NCBI RefSeq assembly: GCF_035222485.1 | Contig: NC_085925.1 | Span: 2,480,001 to 2,544,000, forward strand | Direction: 5' to 3' | Origin: Podospora pseudoanserina | Taxonomy: Eukaryota > Ascomycota > Sordariomycetes > Sordariales > Podosporaceae | DNA length: 64,000 bases | Part shown: positions 21,606-32,672 of the stretch, in pieces | Layout of the letters: each line of letters begins with the position of its first letter | Position numbering within the stretch: the first letter of the stretch is position 1 | Program-made: the position numbers and the translations under genes | Notes under the pieces: generated by a model | Told to the model about the DNA's origin: nothing | Databases searched by the model: none | Seen by the model: the letters and a program-made list of their open reading frames with translations, nothing else

Positions 21606-23800
21606 ATGGAAGAGTGGCAAGTCCAGCCACAAACGATGAATCCTACTGGGCCATTGGGGCGGGGCTCCCGTGGGAAGCTCGACCTTGCGAAATGCGATCA
21701 CTGCCGTAAAGATAGGAAGAAGGTGAGTAGATATTTCACCTCTTCATAACGTGCACTTTAGGACTTTGGAAATGGAAGTAGCTACTATAAACCAACCTCT
21801 GTTTCTGCTTCTTTTCTCTTTGACTAACCCGCAGAACAGTGCACACCACAACTACGCCAATGGCCTCAGAGATGTGATCGTTGCGAAGACAAAGGCTTCA
21901 AGTGCTCGCCCAGCACACAGGCTCGCAAGCGAAGAAGAGAAAACCCAAGAGGCCTCCTGCTCTCGGCAAGCTTCCTTCCTCAGGACCGCCCATCGACTCA
22001 TCCTTGTGACGATTGGACCCATGCAGATTTGTATGCAACCCCTACATGTCCCAGAGTAAGCGTTTGCTGACAGACTTCAGGTCGGACGCGATTAGCTTCT
22101 TGAAGATTTTGTATCGTGTGAGAACGAAAATATCCCTTTGGGAAAAGGATCTAGGTACTATATATGTGCGGGAGGACATCGAAACCCTTTGCAACATCGA
22201 GTGTGAATTCGTTACTGTCATAGAGACTCTCCATGAGAATCTCCTCGAACACATCGCTTCTAAAATTGCTGGTCTTTCGACCGGACAAAACGATTCGGAG
22301 AACGCGGCGTTAGAAGCCTCCAGATTACACCTTGCGGCCTGCAGCATCCTGCAAGCCAAAAACACCGAATGGAATGAGAAAGACTACGAATCACTCTCTG
22401 TTACCGAATCCACCCTCATCAACTCGATGATCAAGAGTAATCTTCTCAATGACGAGATAGGTGCTGTTTTGATCTTGGAGGATGAGCTTTTGGCCAAGAG
22501 GGCACATAGCCGCAAAGACAGCTTACATGCCGTCGAAACCCTAGTCAGTCGATTTGAGATGTTCCGTCCTGTCATGGAGAAACTCTGGAACTGGTGCACG
22601 GTGCCATCCAAGGCAACTAATCTACTGTACGGAGGGATGTCTGTAATTGAAAGGTTTCGAAATGCTTCCGTCATTGACGTCAATGCTACTTGGATTCGAA
22701 CATTGGTCATGGAAAAGGCTACCTGGAGCCTGCAGGACTGTCTTGGCTCCCCCATTCTGCATGGTATTCTTCGAGGACTTGGCCGAGGGCTGTGGACCCC
22801 ATCACGAGAAGAGGAAAAGTACCTATACAGCAACATTGGCCCTTACTGCGACCAACACAATCCGGCAGACATTCTCGGTCGCTCTGCCATACACATTGCC
22901 GTTCAATACAACGTACCTGGAGCTGTCACAGCTCTACTTGAGTCAGGTATCAATCCCGACCAGGAGGCCGACAACGGGAAGCTCGCACTGCACTTGGCAG
23001 CCGCCTCAGGACATTTGGAGGCTTGCAAAGTTCTCCTGAACCACACCGAGAAAGCCCGGTGCCCTGATCACCTCAAAAAGACTGCTTTAGACTATGCTTT
23101 ACGCAATGACAATCGGGATATTGTCAGGCTTTTATTGGAGAGTGGCATTGGGGAATACGACGTCGCGAGCATTTCGTGGATGGCACTAATTGATGCAATG
23201 GAGCAATATAAAACCTTTGGTGTGTGCACAGAGGTTTTGAATTGGTACGAAATGGCATTTTCCCCTGCCTCCCTTGACACTATCCAGGATAGCGATGGAG
23301 CCACGGTGTTACATATCGCAGTTCTTGTGGGCAATCTCGAGGTTGTTCAGGAGCTTGCAAAACGGAGTGCCAAGTGGCGCCGGGGCTCGATCAACCTACA
23401 AGATAAAAACGGCCGAACAGCGCTATGCTTAGCGGTGTGTAAAAAAACAGAAAAGGACTGGTTAGCTATCATCCGGACTCTTTTAGGGATTGATGGGATT
23501 GACATCGACGTTCGGGATCACAAGGGAAAGGCGCCAATGGATTATGCAAAAGAACGCGAACTATCTCTGGTGGTGCGCATGTTGGAAAATAAGCAGAATG
23601 CATCAACTCGAGGGGAGGCCACCAATTCCAGTAAACACTGCCTGCAGACAACTCATTCTGTGCCAGAGGGTGTCGCTTTACCTATACCTTCGCAGCAGCC
23701 ACTTCACCTCCTGCCTCCTCCTGCTTCAGAACCAGGGTATTGGTCGCAAGGTTATTTTCCTCATTTCTCCCAAGACAACAACAACAACCAACCATTCTGA
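21606..23800 (+). CDS. Zn(II)2Cys6 zinc cluster fused to ankyrin repeats
   Basis: The coding sequence is join(21606..21722,21840..22030,22081..23800), 675 residues. Intron 1 is 117 nt; I used its second acceptor (AACAG) because it restores the zinc cluster. Intron 2 is 50 nt (donor GTATGC, branch GCTGAC). The cluster is C30-x2-C33-x6-C40-x10-C51-x2-C54-x6-C61, followed by a basic stretch (RKRRR), as in fungal DNA-binding regulators. The middle (about 105-360) is helical with no known motif. Ankyrin repeats run from about 368 to 610 (GRSAIHIAVQYNVPGAVTAL, KLALHLAAASGHLEACKVLL, DGATVLHIAVLVGNLEVVQE). The Gln/Pro-rich tail ends in DNNNNQPF. The usual fungal transcription factor middle domain is not evident. 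DNA binding regulated by ankyrin contacts is a reasonable inference. An ATG at 21,636 is a possible alternative start. Confidence 0.82.
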
Positions 23801-24509
23801 GCCTTCACCTTCATCCCGCCTCGGTCATATACCATAATCAGGCCAGTTTCGTTGGTCTACATGTGCCCCGAGGATGGTCAACGGCGTTGTCGGGTCTGTC
23901 TTGAAGTCAGGGATGCGAGTTTATTGGTGTGGTTTCCTTTGCTTTTGTTGTTGCAGATCCATTCATCTGTGTTCAATTTCTTTCACGATATGAAAGGCCA
24001 TGCTGAGGTTGGGATGAACATAATGCCGCCTTCAAGAAGCTCATGGGAGACTATGTAGGTACCTAGCTAAGCCTCTCTACTAATAGATCTCACCGAGGGA
24101 AGTCGGTTTGCTTTATCAGAAGTCTCAGGTAGTCTGCTTACCAACCTTGGATAATACCGTTACGAAGTTCGTATAAATCGTATAAAACCTTGGATGCCTC
24201 AGGTAACAGGCTTCTTTGTAAGGTCGGGTATTTGAAGCTATTGAGAACCTTATGCCTGCAATCATCAGGAGGGCGCATCTCTTCGGCCTGCCCTTTTGCT
24301 GGAGGTGCAGGAATAGGTAACATCATGTAGGTAAGTCATGGCGCTATGCCCACTCAGACGCTTATGTCTTCGTGAGGTGTGGTTTGAGAAGATGGGAAAT
24401 CTGCCAAGTGGCGTATCATGTTCTGGCTATTGTGATATTTCTATTTTCTCTCTTTCCATGGCACCCGCCATCTTGTTTCACCTCTTCAGAGCCACCCTGT
24501 ACCATTTGA
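23801..24509. other. Intergenic region
   Basis: It lies between the stop of the zinc-cluster/ankyrin gene and the next rightward gene. No coding signal, repeat or RNA gene is visible; it should hold a terminator and a promoter. Confidence 0.35.
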
Positions 24510-25394
24510 ATGACTATACCTAGTATGACTTCAGCTACCGTGCAATCAACCTTGCCTACGGTGATATTCTCAACACCGACATCAGAAGTATCCCAGAGCT
24601 TGACCCCTACAGGACACCACCAGAAGCCTCATACATGCCTACGGAAATTTGGGGAGAGCCCGCTCTCATCGCCCTTCGGGATAAACTGGTCTTGCGACAT
24701 TGTCGGAGGCCCACTTAAGGCAGCTGCACTTGCTCTTCGCCCGCGATGGACTACTCAGCCAACCTCCCTGGTGCCAACCACTTCAGGGCCGCTGGGTGTC
24801 ACTCTTGCGCCGAGGAAGGTCGATTGGGCCTGCCGGGGACTGAATGGATCTCATCGCAATCTCAGCATCAAGCCGGACTGGGTGGTATTCGATCGCGAAC
24901 TACACAAGGAATACGCGTTGGATGGAATAAAGGTCGAAAAGCCTGTCGTTGATGAGCGGCTTTGGCCATTCGAGCAAGTCGCGACCTACTGCAGGTACGG
25001 CGAGACTCGATACGCCTTTATCGTGACGCAGAAAGAGTTGATGGCTCTTTGCGTCAGTGCTCTTCCAATGCAGACTGAGGTGGATGCGTATGAGAATGGT
25101 ACTGAGTGGCATCACGCTGCTGTTGAGTATGCCTCGATTCCGTGGGATGCCGCTGCTGCTGATGGCCTCACTGTTCATCTTGCGATTTGGGTGCTGGGTT
25201 GCATGGGCCTGAACGATCAGAATCGTGACCTCGTTAGTCCTGAAGCAGTGACGAGACTTACAGATTGGGTTCAGCACCGGGATTCAGAGATTGGGACGGT
25301 CTATTACGAGAATTTGATTTCGAAGCGAAGGAAAAACCAGGTAGATTGGTATCCAAGCAACTCTGAGTTCCTTAATATCCAGGGTTCCACCTGA
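24510..25394 (+). CDS. Possible PD-(D/E)XK-fold fungal protein
   Basis: This is a single open frame of 294 residues; ATGs at 24,510 and 24,525 are both possible. The N-terminal 100 residues are Ser/Thr/Pro-rich. The folded part contains IKPDWVVFDREL, then WPFEQVATYCRYGETRYAFIVTQKELMALCV. That block resembles fungal proteins with a degenerate PD-(D/E)XK nuclease-like fold, in which a PD motif is followed by a Q-x-x-TYCRYGxTRYxxIxT segment. The last 100 residues are acidic and helical. The K of the nuclease motif is not clearly in place, so enzyme activity is doubtful. The upstream half could belong to a differently spliced start. Such proteins are usually species-variable and uncharacterised. 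Confidence 0.5.
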   Translation: MTIPSMTSATVQSTLPTVIFSTPTSEVSQSLTPTGHHQKPHTCLRKFGESPLSSPFGINWSCDIVGGPLKAAALALRPRWTTQPTSLVPTTSGPLGVTLAPRKVDWACRGLNGSHRNLSIKPDWVVFDRELHKEYALDGIKVEKPVVDERLWPFEQVATYCRYGETRYAFIVTQKELMALCVSALPMQTEVDAYENGTEWHHAAVEYASIPWDAAAADGLTVHLAIWVLGCMGLNDQNRDLVSPEAVTRLTDWVQHRDSEIGTVYYENLISKRRKNQVDWYPSNSEFLNIQGST

Positions 25395-25815
25395 TAGAGT
25401 CGTCTAGCTCGTGGGACACGGGCCTGACTGAAACTGTGTCACACAGCTTCAATTGACACAGCTTCAGTTAGACAGCAACTAGAAAACATGAATCTTGGCT
25501 TTGGATAATGGTACTAGATTATTTGAAGACAAGAGCAAAGTTGGTTCGAGACTCGGGTCCCACGGCGGGATGCCCGTACAGAAGACACAGATCCCAGCAG
25601 TTCCAGTCCACAAACCCAGAAAACCAGAGTTCAATCCGAGCACTTTGGTTACTTCATCCAGACATTATAAAGACTTGGGCGTGATTCTTGGGTACATTCA
25701 TCCCCCATGGAATAACTTGGCCTCTTTAACACACACCCATTCCTAAGGTACCTTACCTATTCTTCCCCAGATCTCCCCCCTTTCTCTTTACCTAGCCAAG
25801 TCCCACACGTCCTCC
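25395..25815. terminator. Convergent 3' flanks
   Basis: The gene ending at 25,394 and the leftward gene ending at 25,816 converge here, so both transcription terminators should lie inside. A GGTTCGAGACTC sequence at about 25,540 resembles a tRNA B box, but no A box or stem fits it. Confidence 0.35.
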
Positions 25816-27145
25816 CTAATCACCCACAACCTCACGCGTCACAGTCACAGTCTTCAGTATCCCACCATTCCCGCCATGCTCCTGGATCAAGTCTTGACTG
25901 CTCTCTGTCCCCACAACTTTGGCTCTCACAGGCACTGCCGCCACGCCATGCGCGGCTGGCCAAGTCTTCCATTGACCCAGTCTGATGTCAGGCTCTGTTC
26001 TCTGCTTGCACCAAAAGCCAGATCTCAATGTCGCGTAGAGTCGTGTTTCTGTAAAGATGCGAGTCCAAAACGTGTACAAAGCCGGTGCAGAGGCGACAAT
26101 CACAGTGCCGAATATTTCCACATATCTATCCATCACGTCAGCTGGGTAGGTAGACATCACCAATTGAAAAGAAGGCCTTCAACATACGCAGTAACAGCCA
26201 CCTCAGCCCCATCCCAAGAAGGGTCCTCAGTCCCATTCACCACAATCGATATCCGATACGCCAGACTGACTGTGCTTGTGGCAATAATCCTGCCATCAAA
26301 TATCTCATCAGCACATAGGTAAAGTTCCCAATTTCCCCCAAGGACGACACTCACAGAATCGCAAACCCAAACAACACCACCAACCCCCTCTTCTTATCCC
26401 TCCCAAGCCTCAACCCCCTGATAACCGGAAACGGCATCCCAAACAACATCACATCCGCCACCACAGTGAACACCCCTCCTGCTAGTATCAACGGCCCTGT
26501 CTCATCACACACAGGCAGCTTCGAGTTCTTGGGTACGCAACCAGCGACGTACCAGAGCCCAATCATACCGTATATAACCACCGACAGGCTCAAAAGAGAG
26601 TAACACATCCACCTCACCCAGTGCACTGTCCCAAAAAGCCGGAGATAAAACGTCAGGATGAGGGCCTTGGTGTTGAAAAAGGAGATGATACCCAGAACAG
26701 TGTGCGCAGCCCAGACTTGGTAGACTTGAGGGTTGATGCTGGTAAGCGGAATGTCCCAGGCGTGACGGGCTACGCCTAGCCGGGCGACTTTGAGGGTTAG
26801 CTTTGAAGGCCCGGATGGTGAAAGAGTGAAGGTGGGGAGCGCTTACGGCGGTACATCATTGCCCATTGGGCAATCCCAAAGGATAGGGTGAGGAGACAGA
26901 CGTCTTTTGATAGTGTCAGCTCTTGATCTGCCAGGTAGGTCATAGGGATGCCTACAATCGTCAACATGCAGTTTTGAAACTGCCCGCCCGGTTGCAATCC
27001 GGACCATCGCGATGGCGACAGTGATGGGCATCAACGCCGCGCCTGTTCCCAGTATAACCGGTTCCAAGTTCTCGACTTGACCCGATGGTGAAGGCGGTCG
27101 GTTTCCGTTGAGGTTGCCGGTGGTGGCATGCTGCAGGGTAGTCAT
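25816..27145 (-). CDS. Rhodopsin-like integral membrane protein (fungal Rhodopsin domain family)
   Basis: The coding sequence is complement(join(25816..26125,26188..26289,26355..26787,26847..26903,26956..27145)), 363 residues with four introns of 52-65 nt. All junctions keep the frame. The start is ATG 27145 (MTTLQHATTGN). Family blocks appear in order: NLEPVILGTGAALMPITVAI, KLHVDDYVCLLTLSFGIAQW across the first splice, HAWDIPLTSINP, KALILTFYLRLFG, then AGGVFTVVADVMLFGMPFPV and a helix starting YVEIFGTVIVAS. That is about seven membrane segments. The large family in Pezizomycotina is annotated as rhodopsin or SAT4-like (unrelated to yeast Sat4) and has no proven ligand. The cytoplasmic tail is short and basic. 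The second exon is only 57 nt. Confidence 0.85.
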
Positions 27146-27943
27146 GTTCCAAGACTGGTGGTTTATTCCATTCTCGAAAGGTAGTTCAGACAGTGCATCA
27201 GAGTTGGAGATAGGCAGAGACTGTATTTTGGTTTCGTATTCTAAGAACAAACAAAGAGCTGGTAAATAATGGCCATCGGGTTTGCTGTAGACTAATTCCC
27301 AGAGTCGCATCAATCAGACACTGGCTGTTGGCTATGGCGGAAGAGGATCGAGCCGCTTACATGCTTGGCCTACCTATCTTGGGCCTATCAGTGAAAACAA
27401 ATCTTGTCAGTGCCTCACCTGAACATAGATCGAAGGGACCATAGATTGCGGCGCGCCCGAGACATACGGTGTCTTCCCCGAAATGTCCGACTGGTTTGCT
27501 GGGCAAAGGAAGCCTGTGTGACCTTCCTAAACCATCAGCTCTTGTAACGTGGTGTGAGGGGGCAATGCGAATGATGAGAGATGCTCTATAGAAGCCGAGC
27601 GTTTTGGTCAGATTTGAATTACATAAATCCACTTCGTGTCTGTCGCAGGCAAGGCAGAATCCACTGATATCCCAATCGTGTCGTTTTCCCGTCACACTGA
27701 CTTCTCCGCCTCCCACCCGCGGCTTGCCATTCAACGGTCTGCTTTCCAGCTGCTGCATGGCCAGTCAGTCCAGGTGTCTACGTTCAACCGTAGGCACCTT
27801 GGCGGCGGAAAAGCATACAGCTACGGCAAGAGTTCAATTCCACTCTGCACAACAACGTTGCGTCCCGAGCAAAAGTCTCCGCCTTCAGCCACTCCTTGAA
27901 GTAGCTCTGGCGAGGAAACTCTATTGTGCCCCCCCGCGCCGGC
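27146..27943. promoter_or_regulatory. Promoter of the rhodopsin-like gene and 3' flank of the lectin gene
   Basis: Both neighbours read leftward. Open frames in this stretch have no motif support. No RNA gene or repeat is evident. Confidence 0.35.
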
Positions 27944-29529
27944 TCATGGTATCGGCACCACCCCAACCTCAGTCCAAATCAAACCCTCAAAAGCTACTTC
28001 AACAACAGTGCCATTACGCTGAAAATAACACCGCACTTCGCCACGCTCCAGCGGGACCTCCTTCCCTTCCCAGTCCATGTTTGTGACTGCCAGGGTGGAA
28101 CATGCAATGTCCGAATCTTCATCAACCTCCTGGAAAACCGCAGGGAATTCCTCCCTCCAAGAGGATGAGTTCTCGCTGAACCAAACGGCAAATTTGCCAG
28201 TGTAACTCTTGATGACAAGGTAGATGTCCACGAGGCTGTCGTTGTCGTTGGAGCCTCGGGGGACGGCAAAGGCGGCCATCGGAGTCTGGGGCGGGAATGT
28301 GTAGAGCTCGGGGAATGCTAAAAGTTTGGTTAGTCGACACATTGATGGGCCGTCTTGAGCGATGACCTACTTTCAGGAACCCGTTCGAGCTGCACGGCGT
28401 CGGGCGTGCCTGGCTCAAAGGCAGGGTAATGGATGGCCAAGCCCTGATTGGGCTTCTGGTAGACTACACCATAGGCTTTGGATTCCTTGATCTCGGTGAA
28501 GCTGGAACTGGTGGGTACTATGCATAGCGACGAGCCCTCGTAGGCGGTGATGTTGAGATTCTGGACATACCAGTCCTCGGTGGGGACAAGACCATCCCCC
28601 AGCATGTGATCAACTTGAATGATATCACCCGTCTCATGTTGAGCCACGACATAGGGCCAGTATGCCGCAAGTTTAGCCGCGTTACCCATGGCTAGGTCCG
28701 CGAAACCACGACTGTACCCTCCCGAAACGTTGTCGATCAGAATGTTTGGTTGTCTGGCTTGATTGAACATGGTGCCGAAGACCTTTCTGTCCGCCTCGTA
28801 AAACAATGCAGTTTGCGGCTATCGGACATCTGGTGAGCTCGGGAATTATTGTAGTGACAAAAGAGATTGACATACATTGTAATCTTTGCCATGAAGGGCA
28901 ATGGTGGCTGCCAGTGAGGTGCCGTTGGTTGCTTCTAGGTCAAGCACTGGCAGCACTTCCCATGTGGAGGTAGAATTGCCCTTGCCGGTGATACTTCGCG
29001 AGCGTCTGATCTGACCTTGAGGGTCGAGATAAAAGAGATACCTCTCAACATAACCATTTTCTTTGCGCCAGCCCGCTGCTGAAAGCTTTGAGCCTTGGCG
29101 GATGGTTTCTGGTCCCGACGTGCCATTTATGGCGGCGTTGCCATCATTGTTGCGGGCTTTCAGTGATAGCACAACACCTAGAGTAACGCCGACAACAATG
29201 GCAACTACTGCACAAGCAGTACCGCCAATAATCCACCATTTTCGCCTTTGGTAGGATTTGCTGACAGGAGGAAGCGTGCCCTTTTCTGTTGAAGCTGGGC
29301 TACCAACCTCTATTTCCCCGTTGCCGTCGACTACCTGGGGATAATCTTCGCCGAGGACGATCTTTTGATTCTGATATTGAGCCGGTGACAGATAGAACTT
29401 TGGCTCTTCCTCGGGTCGAACTTCGGGGAGGTTATCGTGCGGCACGACCTCGAGGCCTGGCTGGTCGTCGAGGGGCTGTGGAGAAGGCAGCTGCACCGAA
29501 GGCTGCATGGAAGGTGACGAGTGGGCCAT
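27944..29529 (-). CDS. Type II membrane protein with fucose-lectin-like beta-propeller
   Basis: The coding sequence is complement(join(27944..28317,28371..28818,28876..29529)), 491 residues, introns 53 and 57 nt. The start is ATG 29529 (MAHSSPSMQP). Residues 1-95 are hydrophilic and acidic, ending in KSYQRRKW. A single membrane helix follows at about 98-122 (IIGGTACAVVAIVVGVTLGV), and the positive residues before it predict an external C-terminus. The rest is made of repeated beta-blade units with aromatic clusters, such as ENGYVERYLFYLDPQGQIRR and LVIKSYTGKFAVWFSENSSS. These resemble the fungal fucose-specific lectin propeller of the AAL/FleA type. Known members are soluble sugar binders, so a membrane-anchored form suggests cell-surface recognition. 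Sugar-binding residues cannot be confirmed by eye. Confidence 0.8.
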
Positions 29530-30775
29530 GTGCTTCTCTCATAAATGCCGGTGCTACCCCGGCTCAGGCGGCATGTGGTTTTCGGTTGTCGTCGTTGGCC
29601 CTCCGGTGTCAGTTACAAAGAGCAAAGAAAGCAAGCCGAAAGTCCGACGGGATTTTGAGGGTCACGCTGGCCAGCTTTACGTGCGAATGGGAGGAGACGC
29701 GGTGGAAACAGTTGGGCTTGCCAAGCACCTCGAATTTCCACCCCGAACACACCGCTTGTGTACCGGAACATTTCCCCTAGATTCCGCTCTAGGAAAGGGG
29801 GTCCTCTCGCGTGCTCTCGTTAACAGAGATGCTCCAATCACCTTGGTCTGTGCGTATCAACCTCAAGGGTTCTGTTCTGGTTAGACAGCTTGACAGGCCA
29901 ACGCTAAACGAGGCAGGTCCACTTGGTGCTCGCTCACCCTTGTCATGATCTTCCTCACCGTGGTCAACGACCTTGATGATTGATAGGTATGGAATAGAGA
30001 AATGCTGTGTCGAGGCTGGTCATATTGAGGGCTGGTGAGACTGCGGAATCAGATCCGTATGATCAAATTCAGCTATTAAATTCTCTATGTCTCATGTTAC
30101 GGATCACGTACCTGCTTCGGGCTTTGCCTGTGTTGATAGACGTAACGGCAACCTGGAAGTCATGATGATTTGTGTGTTTGGGAGTAATTCAGCATCCTGA
30201 GTTCAAAGCCCAACGAGAATCTTTCATATCAGTTTTCTTGTGCGGTGCCCGGAATCCGAACTTCGGAGCCTTGGAAGATGAGATGGTGAAAATGCACCTA
30301 ATAACGTCAGTGTCAAATTGAGGTCACAATCGGACAGGAAGGGAACGGACCTGTGGTGTTCTCTGATGTATGTAGACATTCTGGAGCTCTTTCGATTGTT
30401 CGGTTTTATAAGCGCGCCCTCTCACGTCCGAGGTCATCCATACCTACTCTGATATGTGTGCCCGGTTGTTGAGTTGAGGGGATCACCCCCAACCCTTCCA
30501 GGGTGACCCCAAAATTTGAACCCCACTACCCACAGGGCTGTGTGCCAAGCCACTCCCGCTCCCTAGCGCTAATTAAACGCGATTCCAGCGGCTCCACTCA
30601 GAAGTCAATTCCAACGGCACAGCGCCGGTCAGCACTGCAAAACCGTCTCTTACCTCATATTCCCATTCTCAACATGGCTAACGCCAACACGCACCAATTT
30701 TCTCGTCCCGACAACACCAAACACACTCCACGGCAATTCTGTGCAGGGTGAAACACTCCCTCAAACAGCGATGAA
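29530..30775. promoter_or_regulatory. Bidirectional promoter region with a two-codon uORF
   Basis: The lectin gene reads left and the GT69 gene reads right from this 1.25 kb stretch. At 30,771 an ATG opens a two-codon frame (ATG AAA TGA) whose stop overlaps the main ATG at 30,776. No other gene is supported. Confidence 0.5.
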
Positions 30776-32029
30776 ATGAAACCACGAGCCCCTTCTCTCC
30801 CCTCCTCGCGATTACTCCGCACCCTCCTCTCCCGCTCAGCCCTCAAGAAGGTCCTCCTCGCCTTCTTCCTCTGGACACTCCTCGAGTCCCATATCATTTA
30901 CTACCGCCTCATCCGCACCGAGCGAGAAGCCCGAGCCCATCACTCCCTACAAACCCGCCGAGTCTTCATTGCCAGTTTGCATTGGAACAACGAGAAAATC
31001 CTCCGCTCTAGCTGGAACGCCGCCGTTCTCGACCTGGTTAACACCCTCGGACCAAACAATGTCTTTGTCAGTGTATACGAAAGTGGAAGTTGGGATGACT
31101 CAAAGGGGGCGCTAAGGGAGCTGGATGAACAACTTGAGAAGACGGGAGTAGGGCGGAAGATTGTGCTGGATAAGGAGACGCACAAAGACCTCCTACACAG
31201 CACCCCGGGGCAGGAAGGGGGTTGGATTGCGGTGGGCAAAGAGAAGCAGTTGATGCCGAGGAGGATACCGTACCTCTCGAAACTGCGCAACAAGTCTTTG
31301 GAACCGCTGATCGAATTGGCTGAGAATGGGACGAGCTTCGACCATGTGCTATTTCTCGGAGATGTAGTCTTCAACACGCAAGATATCATGATGCTGCTGG
31401 ATACCAACAAGGGGAGCTACGCTGCGGCATGCTCCATGGACTTCAGCAAGCCGCCACAATTCTACGATACCTTTGCGCTGAGGGACTCGGCTGGGCATGA
31501 GCATGTAACACAGACTTGGCCATACTTCAGGTCAGGGAACTCCCGCTCAGCTTTGATAAACGGACTACCTGCGCCGGTGTCCAGTTGCTGGAATGGTATC
31601 GTGGCCATGCCAGCGACGGCTTTCATGGGGATCCAAGGACTGAAGTTCAGGGGCGTTCAGGACAGCCTTGCGGAATACCATGTTGAAGGGTCAGAGTGCT
31701 GCCTGATTCATGCCGACAACCCGCAGTCAAGGACGAAAGGAGTATTTCTCAACCCAAATGTCAGGGTTGGGTACAAGCCGGAAGCATACAAGGCCGTGCA
31801 TCCGGTGGGCAGCAGCTGGGTGTCGCTGAGCCAGATCTGGTTTGGGCTATGGAAGAATCGGCTGGGGCGGTGGCTCACTACGCCTTGGTTCAAAGAGAGC
31901 ACGATACGCAGGAGGGTGGCTCAGTGGGCAGGCGAAGGAGGAAAGGGAGTAGTGCGGGAGGAGAAGGGTGGGTTTTGCCTGATCAACGAGATGCAGGTGG
32001 TAGTGCATAATGGGTGGAAGCATTTGTAG
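30776..32029 (+). CDS. Family GT69 glycosyltransferase (CAP59/CMT1-like alpha-1,3-mannosyltransferase)
   Basis: This is a single exon of 417 residues. The start is ATG 30776 (MKPRAPSLPS). It is a type II Golgi-style protein: a basic N-terminus, one membrane anchor at about 24-45 (KKVLLAFFLWTLLESHIIYY), then the lumenal catalytic domain. Family blocks are RRVFIASLHWNNEKILRSSW, NVFVSVYESGSWDDSKGALR, RIPYLSKLRNKSLEPL, FDHVLFLGDVVFNTQDIMML with the LGDVVF core, and a Cys-containing SCWNGIVAMPA. These match the CAP59/CMT1 family, known from Cryptococcus capsule mannosylation and widespread in ascomycetes that have no capsule. A role in cell-wall or glycolipid mannosylation is inferred. The overlapping mini-uORF in front suggests translational control. 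Confidence 0.9.
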   Translation: MKPRAPSLPSSRLLRTLLSRSALKKVLLAFFLWTLLESHIIYYRLIRTEREARAHHSLQTRRVFIASLHWNNEKILRSSWNAAVLDLVNTLGPNNVFVSVYESGSWDDSKGALRELDEQLEKTGVGRKIVLDKETHKDLLHSTPGQEGGWIAVGKEKQLMPRRIPYLSKLRNKSLEPLIELAENGTSFDHVLFLGDVVFNTQDIMMLLDTNKGSYAAACSMDFSKPPQFYDTFALRDSAGHEHVTQTWPYFRSGNSRSALINGLPAPVSSCWNGIVAMPATAFMGIQGLKFRGVQDSLAEYHVEGSECCLIHADNPQSRTKGVFLNPNVRVGYKPEAYKAVHPVGSSWVSLSQIWFGLWKNRLGRWLTTPWFKESTIRRRVAQWAGEGGKGVVREEKGGFCLINEMQVVVHNGWKHL

Positions 32030-32672
32030 GATGGTGCATAATATCTGGCGTTTTACTACTCATAGACACCTTAGGGCCGGCGCTCCCGCTGCTTTTAACA
32101 TAAGCTTAATACAACGTTATATGACTCAGGTACCGTAGCCTATCTGCAACCAAAACGAGATCTGATATCCCCAGAGATTCGGTGGCAAGCCTTTGCCCTA
32201 TTGGACAGAGGGCCAACAGAATCAAAACAGCGGCAGCGCGTATTATCATCAGCTTCCTACTAGGCAGAGCTCTTCAACATCCCGCTTCACGCTGAGTTTC
32301 TTGCAATTGCGGGGGTGGTGCAGATGTCGAGCTTGATCGTGGGGCGAAGCTCCCAATGAGCATGGAGAATGCACGTCGAGGATGCGACTCCATTTTCCCA
32401 TTGGCAAGTCAGATGAAAGAGGCATACGAAAACATGCCAAAAGGTAGCTGGAAGATTCGATCTGCCTGGGCACCATTGCAGACTGCCGCGGTTACCCTAG
32501 TTCATTCATGCCAACTCACTCTTGTCCAGATCGATGCGTGGTGTTGTGGGAAAGTAAAGACGGGCTAAATCCCAGCAATATTTCATGAGGGAATGCGCGG
32601 TCTTCAGCCATTTCTGATTATCTTTCTGCCTACCTGACCCGGACAATTCCAAGGTACCCCGTCTTAACAACA
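32030..32672. other. Intergenic region
   Basis: It separates two rightward genes. No coding signal or RNA gene is visible. Confidence 0.35.

Noticed and set aside
25535-25570. Sequence like a tRNA B box (GGTTCGAGACTC)
   Set aside because: No matching A box, anticodon arm or acceptor stem could be found around it.
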